From assembly GCA_902470925.1 (NCBI GenBank), contig CABRIF010000047.1, forward strand, positions 1 to 17,379: a stretch of DNA of 17,379 nucleotides, given 5' to 3'. Position 1 is the stretch's first letter. Each line of letters starts with the position of its first letter. Below the pieces are notes generated by a model that was given only the letters and a program-made list of their open reading frames with translations, was not told where the DNA came from and ran no database searches. The position numbers and the translations under genes were made by a program. Source of the stretch: an uncultured Collinsella sp. (lineage in GTDB: Bacteria > Actinomycetota > Coriobacteriia > Coriobacteriales > Coriobacteriaceae). Positions 5,526 through 12,385 of the stretch are shown one piece after another.

Positions 5526-7484
5526 TTAGTTGAGCGAGAAAAACGGAACCGACCCGGGCATCCCCGGCGCGCCTCCGGAGGAGCCATGCGCCTGCGACAT
5601 GCGGGCGATGGCCTCGCGCACCTGCGCCTCAAGATCCTGCAAGCCCTCCTGCAGGCGCTTTTGGCCCTCCTCGCTCGCCAGCTCCGCCTGCTGCTCCGAG
5701 CTCAAGCCGAACATCGCGCCGAGCATGCCCAGCACCTCGCCGCGCGCCAGCTCGCCGCGCTTGGCGCCGCGCTGCTCGAGACGCTGGAACTCGGCGTCCG
5801 CGAAATCGGCGGCATGGAGGGGCTTCTCGTCCGAGGTGCCCAGATCCGACCACGCCAGCGACTCGGGCCACGCGCGCTCGGCAAACGAGCGGGCCGACAC
5901 GATGGGATAGGCCGGCATGCGGCGGCGCGCCCGCTCGGCGCGGCGCACGAGCATGAGCAGCAGACCGGCGGCCTCGGGAGATGCGTCCGCAAGATCGAGA
6001 TCGGCGAACGCCACGTTGCGGTCCACGTGCGCCTCGAGCGTGCGGTCGACCTCGAAGGGGAGCAGGTCCCGCAACGTCTGCCGCGCACGCGCCGCCAGCG
6101 CCTCGTCGCCATCCAGGCTGCGGACGGCGCGCTCCAGGATCTCCCCCATCCGCTCGGTCACCGCGGCGGGCCCCGTCACCGGCGCCGGCAGCACGCCCGA
6201 CGCGCGCCCGCGCACGCGGGCGAGGAACTCCAGCGCGCTCAGGTACACATCGCCGAAGGGGGCTACGAAGTCGGCGGCGGCACCCCAGGCTCCCGCAAGC
6301 GCCGCGTCGGTCTTGGTGAGGGCGCTCAAGGGCAGCGCCTGCTGCGCACGGGCAACCGCCGCCACCAGCAGCTCGTCGGTGGCCTCGCGCCACCAGGCGC
6401 GCTCCGCATCGGGCAGGCGCTCGCCCGCCTGCGCGGGAGGCATCATCTCCTCGAGCTCCACCACCCGGATCCCCAGGCGGTCTGCGAGCTCGCGGGCGTC
6501 TTCGAGCCGATCGCGCACACGCTCGCGCTGCACCGCGCCCGCGCTGCCGGCATGATCGAGCACCACGCCCACCACGTTGCGCGGACCGAGCGCATCGACG
6601 GCGAGCACCGCCAGAAGCGAGGTCGGCAGATCGCCGGCAAGCGGCACCGCAACGCGGCTCAGCCCCACGGCCTCAACGGTATCGCGCAGATGGAGCCGCA
6701 GGGCCTCCCACAGCCACGCCTCGCGCGAGAAGGACGGCAACTCATGGTCTTCCACCGCCGTCATGCGCGTGCCGCGCGCAACCTCCTGCACAAGCAGCGA
6801 CTCCTCGAAGGGCGGTGCGGCGGCCACCACGCGCCCGGTGTCGTCCATGACAAACGAGCCGCCGGTGTACACTGCCGCATCGAACGCGCCGACCGGCGCC
6901 ATGCACGCCAGCCAGACGCTCGCCTGCGCCACCTCGCCGCGAAACGCCCCGCCCGGCACCGCCGCCACCGCCGTGGTGGCGGCGTCGGCCGCATCGAAGC
7001 CGTCCACCTGGAAGTAGACCACCACGTCGCAACCGGCGGGCAGCTCGGTGATATCGCGCTCGAAGTCGAAGGTGACCGCCACGCGCGAGCCGGCGATCTC
7101 GAACACCGGCGGCGTCCAGGGCGTGCAGCCGAGCTCGGCGTAATGGCGCGCCACCGTAAGGCGCGTGGGCACCACCCGGCCGCGCCGCAGCATGTAGACC
7201 TCGAACAGCTGGGAGCCGTCGATGCCCACGACCGCCGGCACCAGCACGGTGAGCGCACGCACGGCGGGGGTCTGCGCCACCACCGCGAGCGCGCTCAGTA
7301 CATCGTGCTCGAAGGCGGGATAATCCACCAGCGACCCCGGCAGGACCCCGGTGAGCAGCGGGGCGGGAAGCGCCAGCAGGTCGGCCCCCGCCTCGAGCGC
7401 CAGCGCCGCCTGCTGTTCCAGGCGCGCACAGATTCCCTCAATGTCTCCCAGACGCATATCGATCTGGGCAAGCGCGATCTTCAT
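5526..7484 (-). CDS. NAD-synthetase-like protein, predicted catalytically inactive
   Basis: A 652-residue protein laid out like glutamine-dependent NAD synthetase: an N-terminal nitrilase-type domain (about 1-265; MKIALAQIDMRLGDIEGI is typical), an ATP-pyrophosphatase-type domain (about 266-540; ALGPRNVVGVVLD and APFGDVYLSALEFLAR match family landmarks), and the closing RRRMPAYPIVSARSF. By eye alignment the amidase Glu-Lys-Cys triad is lost: Glu becomes Ala41 in ALPAP, Lys becomes Thr107 or Arg108, and Cys becomes Thr138 in VTFD. The SGGxDS loop reads AGDLPT (283-288), and the Lys of DVYKT is Leu415. An extra helical, Glu/Gln/Arg-rich tail covers about 550-632, ending Gly/Pro-rich. The start at 7484 has GGGAGG 5 nt upstream. 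Stand-alone gene upstream of ruvC. Annotation as active NAD synthase would be unsafe; the real function is unknown. Confidence 0.85.
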   Translation of the reverse strand: MKIALAQIDMRLGDIEGICARLEQQAALALEAGADLLALPAPLLTGVLPGSLVDYPAFEHDVLSALAVVAQTPAVRALTVLVPAVVGIDGSQLFEVYMLRRGRVVPTRLTVARHYAELGCTPWTPPVFEIAGSRVAVTFDFERDITELPAGCDVVVYFQVDGFDAADAATTAVAAVPGGAFRGEVAQASVWLACMAPVGAFDAAVYTGGSFVMDDTGRVVAAAPPFEESLLVQEVARGTRMTAVEDHELPSFSREAWLWEALRLHLRDTVEAVGLSRVAVPLAGDLPTSLLAVLAVDALGPRNVVGVVLDHAGSAGAVQRERVRDRLEDARELADRLGIRVVELEEMMPPAQAGERLPDAERAWWREATDELLVAAVARAQQALPLSALTKTDAALAGAWGAAADFVAPFGDVYLSALEFLARVRGRASGVLPAPVTGPAAVTERMGEILERAVRSLDGDEALAARARQTLRDLLPFEVDRTLEAHVDRNVAFADLDLADASPEAAGLLLMLVRRAERARRRMPAYPIVSARSFAERAWPESLAWSDLGTSDEKPLHAADFADAEFQRLEQRGAKRGELARGEVLGMLGAMFGLSSEQQAELASEEGQKRLQEGLQDLEAQVREAIARMSQAHGSSGGAPGMPGSVPFFSLN

Positions 7485-7615
7485 GCGAACCTCCCGACGC
7501 ACTCCCGTGTCCGATTAAGAGCAGCAGGGCCGCCCACCGCAAAGGGCAGGCGACCCCGCAAAGGGCTGCAGGACCGCCTCGCGGCCCCAGCCCCGCCGAC
7601 TGCGGCGGATAAACC
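7485..7615 (-). other. Spacer with hairpin and short direct repeats
   Basis: There is no gene here. CCGCCG (7593-7598) and CGGCGG (7603-7608) form a 6-bp hairpin with a 4-nt loop 8 bp after the superoxide reductase stop; without a T-run it is only a weak terminator candidate. An 11-bp direct repeat, CCGCAAAGGGC, occurs at 7537-7547 and 7556-7566 (19-bp period). No promoter for the downstream NadE-like gene is evident. Confidence 0.4.
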
Positions 7616-7981
7616 CTAGAACGCAGCCTTCCACAGGCCGTGCAGGTTGCAGTAGGCGTACACGATGCCCGACTTGGCACCGCCGGCGAAGAACGTAGTG
7701 GGCGTCTGGCCGGGCTTCAGGTAGTGGACCTCCAGACGGCCCTCGGCCTCGAGCGCGATCCAGCCGATGTGGTGCTCGTCGGTCATGGGGTGCGCCACCT
7801 CGCCAACCGACACGTTGATGACGTGCCCGTCACGCTGAAGCTCGACGACCGGCACGTGCTTCTCGGTTGCCGCGTCGGTGCTGTTGGCCTCCACGACCGC
7901 ATAGCCGACCGGAGCCGCCATGTCGGCGTCGACCGCCGCGAGGAACTTGCCCGTCTCCTCAGACTTGAAAAACGTTGCCAT
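7616..7981 (-). CDS. dfx: Superoxide reductase (desulfoferrodoxin family), N-terminal iron site lost
   Basis: Superoxide reductase converts superoxide to hydrogen peroxide without making oxygen, a defence typical of anaerobes. The 121 residues match full-length desulfoferrodoxin. The catalytic Fe(His)4Cys ligands are all visible: His42 in EKHVPV (with Lys41), His64 in HPM, His70 (or 71) in DEHHIGWI, and Cys111 and His114 in CNLHGLW. The N-terminus still resembles the desulforedoxin domain (FFKSEETGKF against K-C-E-x-C-G) but its cysteines are gone; Cys111 is the only Cys in the protein. This makes it like the one-iron class III form. The start at 7981 has AAGGGA 9 nt upstream. It follows dnaE by 99 bp and may be transcribed with it or alone. 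Electron donor unknown. Confidence 0.93.
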   Translation of the reverse strand: MATFFKSEETGKFLAAVDADMAAPVGYAVVEANSTDAATEKHVPVVELQRDGHVINVSVGEVAHPMTDEHHIGWIALEAEGRLEVHYLKPGQTPTTFFAGGAKSGIVYAYCNLHGLWKAAF

Positions 7982-8080
7982 AGCAATCAATCCCTTCAGA
8001 TATCGCTGCGAGTACAGCTCCCATCAGTATGCCCCAAACACGGCATCCTTAACCCGCCGGCATGCCGCACGGCCGCACAC

Positions 8081-11000
8081 CTAGATGACGCTCACGCGCC
8101 CCTTGTTGCCCACGATGCCTTTGACCTCGGCAATCAGCGGAATGGACCGGGCGTTGACGCGCGTGGGTATCTCGGCGCGCATCGTCTGGCCATCGGCCTG
8201 CTCCACGAACAGCTCAACGCGGTCGCCCCCGGGGTTGGTGGTGAGCACCGTGGCCAGGCGCGCCATGTTGCCCTGGGAGAACCGCGAGCTGGGCACCATG
8301 ATCTCGAAGACCTTCGGCCGGTTGCTCTCCTCGTTGAGCTCCAGCGGCAAGATCTCCTGCGCGATGATCTGGTCGCCGCGGTCGCTGCGCTCCAGCTTGC
8401 CCTTCACGCGGATGAAGGCGTCCGAGAGCACCGCGCCGGTTTCCGGGTCGGTCTCGCCGTAGAGGAAGTTCTCGGCCGCTTTGTAGGTCTTGGGGAAGAC
8501 CACCACCGTGGCCTCGCCTTCCATGTCCTCCAGCTGCACGATGGCCATGGGGTCGCCGTTTTTGGTCACGCGCTTGCCCACGCTCGACACCATGCCGGCC
8601 CACCAGAACGCCTTGCCCTCGGGGATCTCCTGGTTCACCGTGCCGCCGCCGGTGGGATTCATGATCTCGAAGCCCGTGTCGATCTGGGACAGCGTGTACT
8701 CGCGCGCCTTGCCCAGCGCGTACTCGAACGGGCGCAGCGGGTGGTCGGACACGTAGATGCCCAGCACGTCGCGCTCGAAGGACAGCTTCATGTGGCGGTC
8801 CCACTCCTGGCCGTCGGGCTCGGGCACCGTGACCTCGAAGCCGGAGCCCTCCACGTCGCCGAACACGTCGAACAGCGAGGTCTGGCCGGCGGCGCGATCC
8901 TTCTGGCGCTTAACGGCGGCGTCGATGATGTTCTCGGGGTTCTCCTTGTCTACGAAGTGCATGAGCTGGCGGCGCGGATAGCCGGTGGCGTCGAAGGCGC
9001 CGGCCTTGATGAGGGCCTCGATCACGCGGCGATTCGCCTGGCTGGAGTCCACGCGGTCCACGAAATCGTGCAGGTTCTTGAAGGGGCCGTTCTTCTCGCG
9101 CTCGGCGATGATCGCCTGGGTGACGCCCTCGCCCACGCCGCGGATGCCGGCCAGGCCGAAGCGCACGCCGTCGGCGGTAGCCGTGAACTCGGTGCCGCTC
9201 TCGTTGACGTCGGGCGGCAGCACCGCGATGCCGTCGTGGCGGCAGGCCGAGACGTAGTGCACGATCTTCTCGGTCTTGCCCGTGTAGGAGGTCAGCACGG
9301 CGGCCATGTACTCGTTGGGATAGTGCGCCTTGAGCCAGGCCGTCTGCATGACCAGGATGGCATAGCCGGCGGAGTGCGACTTGTTGAACGCGTAGGAGGC
9401 GAACTCCAGCACGTCGTCCCAGATCTTCTGGGCAACCGAGCGCTTGTAGCCGTTTTTCTCCGCGCCGTTCATCCAGTGGTCGTAGATGGTCTCGTCCTCG
9501 CCGTCCGACCACTTGAACACCTGGTCGGTCAGCATCTTGATCTTCTTCTTGGCCACGGGCTTGCGAATGCGCGAGTCGCTCTCGCCCTTAGAGAAGCCGC
9601 ACATCTCAACCGAGATGAGCATAACCTGCTCCTGGTAAACCATGGTGCCGTAGGTCTCGCCCAGGATGCCGTCGAGGCGCGGGTCGTACGAGACGGCCGG
9701 CTCCTTGCCGTTCATGCGGTTGATGTAGCTCGCCACCATGCCGGCGCCCAGGGGGCCGGGGCGGTACAGGGCGATCAGAGCGACCACGTGCTTGTACTCG
9801 GTGGGCTTCATGTTCTTGATGGTGGCCGTCATGCCGGCGGACTCCACCTGGAACACGCCCGCGGTGCGGCCGGAGCTCATGAGCTCGAAGATCTTGGGGT
9901 CGTCGAAGGGGATGGCGTCCACGTCGATGTCGATGCCGTGGTTCTTCTTGATGTTGGCCTTGGCCTTCGAGATGACCGTCAGGGTGCGCAGGCCCAGAAA
10001 GTCCATCTTGAGCAGGCCCATGTCGGCCACCGTGTGGCCTTCGTACTGGGTGATCTCCACGCCGCCTTTGGTGTCGAGCTTGGTGGGCACGTGCTCGTTC
10101 ACGGCGTCGCGGCAGATCAGGACGGCGCAGGCGTGCACGCCCTCGCCGCGCGTCAGGCCCTCGATGGACAGGGCGGTGTCGATGATGCGGCGGGCGTCCT
10201 CGTCGCGCTGGTAGGCCTCGACGAAATCGGGGTTGTAGAGGTCTTCCTTGCCGGGCTGCTTCTCGAGCACCTGGCGAAGCTTGACGCCCGGGTCGGACGA
10301 GACCATCTTGGACAGGCGCTGGCCCACGTAAACGGGGTAGTCGAGCACGCGGGCGGCGTCGTTGATGGCCTGCTTGGCCTTGATGGTGGAGTAGGTGATG
10401 ACGTGGGTGACCTTCTCGGGGCCGTAGAGCTGGCGGACGTGCTCCACCACCTCCAGGCGCCGCTCATCGTCGAAGTCCATATCGATATCGGGCATCTCGG
10501 TGCGCTCGGGCGACAGGAACCTCTCGAACATGAGGCCGTTGGAGAGCGGGTCGAAGGTGGTGATGTCCATGGCGTAGGCGACCAGGGCGCCGGCGGCCGA
10601 ACCGCGGCCGGGGCCGACGCCGATGCCGTTTTGCTTGGCCCAGCGCACGTACTCGGCCACAATCAGGAAGTAGGCGGCGAAGCCCTTGTCGCAGATGACC
10701 TTGTACTCGAACTCGAAGCGCTCGCGGATGTCCACACCGGCGATTTGCTTGCCGTCCCAATCCGGCCCGTAGCGCTTGGCCAAGCCCTCCTCGCATTCGC
10801 GGCGGAACTGGCTCTCATGCGTCTCGCCGGGGTCGAGCAGCGGGTAGTTCGGCAGGATGATGCTGTCCCAGTCGAGCTCGACGTTGCACTTCTCGGCGAT
10901 CTCCAGGGTGTTGTCGCAGGCCTCGGGGCAGTACGGGAACATCGCCCGCATCTCCTCCTCGGTCTTCATGTAGAACTCCGAGCCCTCCATGCGGATACGG

Positions 11001-11887
11001 TTGGGGTCGTCGACCTTGGAGTTCGTGCCGATGCACATGACGACGTCCTGCACCGGCGCGTCCTCGCGGGTGAGGTAATGGAAGTCGTTGGTGGCGATGA
11101 CCTTCACGCCCACCTGGCGGGCCAGCTCGATCAGCTGGCGGTCGAGCTGCTCGTCGGTCATGCCGGAATCGGTGGTGATGCCGTGCTCCTGGATCTCGAT
11201 GTAGAAGTTGCCGGGCTCGAAGGTGTCCCGGAAGGTCTCGGCCCACTCGAGGGCCTTGTCCGTCTCCCCGCGGTCGATGCACCGGGGGATGATGCCGGAG
11301 ATGCAGGCGGAGCTGGCGATGAGCCCCTCGCGGTGGCGGCGCAGGTTGTCCAACGTCACGCGCGGCTTGTAGTAGAAGCCCTGCACGGCGGCCTCCGAGA
11401 CCGTCTGCATAAGGTTGACGTAGCCGCGCTCGTTCTGGGCGAACAGAACCATGTGGTAGAGCTCGGGCTTGCGGTCGCGCGCCAGGGTGTCATCGGGGGT
11501 GAAGTACACCTCGCAGCCGAAGATGGGCTTGATGACCAGCGGGGGCTTGAGCTCGTCGATCGAGCCCTTCTCGTCCCACATGGCCATGTCCTTCATATGC
11601 TGCGCGTAGCCGCGCGGGTCGGCCTCGGGGTCGGGCACCTCCAGCTCATCGCGGCGGCCCTTCTCCAGAAACGACTTGTCATGGCTCCACACCTTGTACT
11701 CGGGGGTGCCGTGGTTCACGGCGTCGCAGGCGAGGCCGAGCTCGGGCACGCCGTACATGTAGCCGTGATCGGTGATGGCGACGGCGGGCATGCCGAGCTC
11801 GACCGCGCGATCGACCATATCCTTGATGCGCGTGGCTCCATCGAGCATGGAGTAGACGGTGTGGTTGTGCAGGTGAACGAACGCCAT
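8081..11887 (-). CDS. dnaE: DNA polymerase III subunit alpha
   Basis: The replicative polymerase, 1268 residues, somewhat longer than the usual 1160-1190. The N-terminal PHP domain (about 1-290) keeps all nine metal ligands of the active M. tuberculosis DnaE1 type: His7, His9, Asp16, His41, Glu126, His145, Cys195, Asp268, His270. It therefore probably proofreads by itself. The catalytic aspartates are Asp467 and Asp469 in PDIDMDFDD and Asp629 in KMDFLGL; GVGPGRGSAAG (423-433) and YAFNKSHSAGYA (832-843) are typical. A helix-hairpin-helix region (about 905-965) and an OB domain (about 1095-1180) follow. Oddities are an insertion of about 58 residues in the PHP domain (58-116), and RKPVAKK in place of RKAMGKK with an extra stretch after it. 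The start at 11887 has AGGAGA 9 nt upstream; the extension to 11980 is not conserved-looking. Confidence 0.97.
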   Translation of the reverse strand: MAFVHLHNHTVYSMLDGATRIKDMVDRAVELGMPAVAITDHGYMYGVPELGLACDAVNHGTPEYKVWSHDKSFLEKGRRDELEVPDPEADPRGYAQHMKDMAMWDEKGSIDELKPPLVIKPIFGCEVYFTPDDTLARDRKPELYHMVLFAQNERGYVNLMQTVSEAAVQGFYYKPRVTLDNLRRHREGLIASSACISGIIPRCIDRGETDKALEWAETFRDTFEPGNFYIEIQEHGITTDSGMTDEQLDRQLIELARQVGVKVIATNDFHYLTREDAPVQDVVMCIGTNSKVDDPNRIRMEGSEFYMKTEEEMRAMFPYCPEACDNTLEIAEKCNVELDWDSIILPNYPLLDPGETHESQFRRECEEGLAKRYGPDWDGKQIAGVDIRERFEFEYKVICDKGFAAYFLIVAEYVRWAKQNGIGVGPGRGSAAGALVAYAMDITTFDPLSNGLMFERFLSPERTEMPDIDMDFDDERRLEVVEHVRQLYGPEKVTHVITYSTIKAKQAINDAARVLDYPVYVGQRLSKMVSSDPGVKLRQVLEKQPGKEDLYNPDFVEAYQRDEDARRIIDTALSIEGLTRGEGVHACAVLICRDAVNEHVPTKLDTKGGVEITQYEGHTVADMGLLKMDFLGLRTLTVISKAKANIKKNHGIDIDVDAIPFDDPKIFELMSSGRTAGVFQVESAGMTATIKNMKPTEYKHVVALIALYRPGPLGAGMVASYINRMNGKEPAVSYDPRLDGILGETYGTMVYQEQVMLISVEMCGFSKGESDSRIRKPVAKKKIKMLTDQVFKWSDGEDETIYDHWMNGAEKNGYKRSVAQKIWDDVLEFASYAFNKSHSAGYAILVMQTAWLKAHYPNEYMAAVLTSYTGKTEKIVHYVSACRHDGIAVLPPDVNESGTEFTATADGVRFGLAGIRGVGEGVTQAIIAEREKNGPFKNLHDFVDRVDSSQANRRVIEALIKAGAFDATGYPRRQLMHFVDKENPENIIDAAVKRQKDRAAGQTSLFDVFGDVEGSGFEVTVPEPDGQEWDRHMKLSFERDVLGIYVSDHPLRPFEYALGKAREYTLSQIDTGFEIMNPTGGGTVNQEIPEGKAFWWAGMVSSVGKRVTKNGDPMAIVQLEDMEGEATVVVFPKTYKAAENFLYGETDPETGAVLSDAFIRVKGKLERSDRGDQIIAQEILPLELNEESNRPKVFEIMVPSSRFSQGNMARLATVLTTNPGGDRVELFVEQADGQTMRAEIPTRVNARSIPLIAEVKGIVGNKGRVSVI

Positions 11888-11948
11888 GGATGCCTGTCTC
11901 CTATCTGATGTGCTAAGAATCTGCTGGTGAGCGCGGTGCGCAGGCAAC

Positions 11949-11968
11949 GGGCGCCAGAAGGGCGCCAG
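11949..11968 (-). repeat. Tandem palindromic repeats in the dnaE leader
   Basis: The 9-mer GGGCGCCAG occurs at 11949-11957 and 11960-11968, 11 bp apart (one helical turn). Each contains the self-complementary GGCGCC, so the pair can form a 6-bp hairpin with a 5-nt loop in the dnaE mRNA. GGCGCGCC (11971-11978) adjoins. It may be a leader structure or an operator. Confidence 0.4.
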
Positions 11969-12006
11969 GCGGCGCGCCACCGCATGCTCGGTTTCGAACG
12001 CTATCG

Positions 12007-12012
12007 ATTCTA
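12007..12012 (-). promoter_or_regulatory. Possible -10 element of dnaE
   Basis: TAGAAT on the minus strand, one mismatch from TATAAT, 120 bp before the dnaE start, in the only AT-containing patch of the spacer. No good -35 is seen at 16-18 bp, so this is tentative. It sits between the two TTCGAACGC copies. Confidence 0.3.
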
Positions 12013-12041
12013 ACCGAGTGCGCGGACACGGTTTGCGTACA

Positions 12042-12055
12042 CGCGTTCGAACGCG
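12042..12055. promoter_or_regulatory. 14-bp perfect palindrome upstream of dnaE
   Basis: CGCGTTCGAACGCG is its own reverse complement and lies about 35 bp upstream of the candidate dnaE -10, a position suited to a dimeric regulator. Its right half TTCGAACGC recurs at 11993-12001. It is not a LexA box, because the GAAC-N4-GTTC spacing is absent. The binding protein is unknown. Confidence 0.4.
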
Positions 12056-12385
12056 GAAGCATCACAGCCTGTTCGCCCTTGCCGGCCGCAGCGGACAGTG
12101 GGCACGCGCGCGGTGCGGGCGTGCAAGGGGCAGGCGACCGCTTGAGAGCAGTGGGCGCACCGGCTCCGCGGCTCGGCGTTACCACCGCGCGGGCAACACG
12201 GCGTCGCCGCCGTTCGAGGCGGGCGCGGCGGGCACGCGGTGGGTCGCGGCAGCATGCCCGTCACCCCAGCGACGCCCGCGCAGACGGTCTCCTGCGCGGT
12301 GCGGGTGCACCTGCCCCTGCGACCCATCATCGCCGGCGGGCGCGGCGCCGTCGTCATTCGAGACGGGCGCGCGGCGGGATGCGCC

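Larger units (their letters stand above)
11888..12385. other. 498-bp spacer between addA and dnaE
   Basis: The right two thirds (about 12060-12385) are extremely GC-rich, with no believable gene, no T-run terminator after addA, and an exact 12-bp repeat GCGCGGTGCGGG at 12108-12119 and 12294-12305 among looser GC repeats. The left third holds the dnaE control region: a possible -10 TAGAAT on the minus strand at 12007-12012 without a clear -35, a 14-bp palindrome at 12042-12055, two copies of TTCGAACGC 53 bp apart, and tandem GGGCGCCAG repeats at 11949-11968. Open frames crossing it lack recognisable features and a binding site. Confidence 0.6.

Noticed and set aside
5001..7619. An 872-codon plus-strand open frame opposite ruvC and the NadE-like gene
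   Set aside because: Antisense shadow with biased composition; the minus-strand reading has a strong ribosome binding site and family landmarks.
7640..11908. A 1422-codon plus-strand open frame antisense to dnaE
   Set aside because: It exactly shadows the DnaE gene, which has every family motif. Its translation is His/Ala/Val/Leu-rich with no domain, as expected from the complementary strand of high-G+C coding DNA.
12042..12055. Second LexA box upstream of dnaE
   Set aside because: The palindrome has GTTCGAAC with no 4-bp spacer between half-sites, so it does not fit GAAC-N4-GTTC.
11888..12385. tRNA or small RNA gene in the spacer
   Set aside because: The GTTCGAAC sequence recalls a T-loop, but no acceptor, anticodon or D-arm can be built around it.
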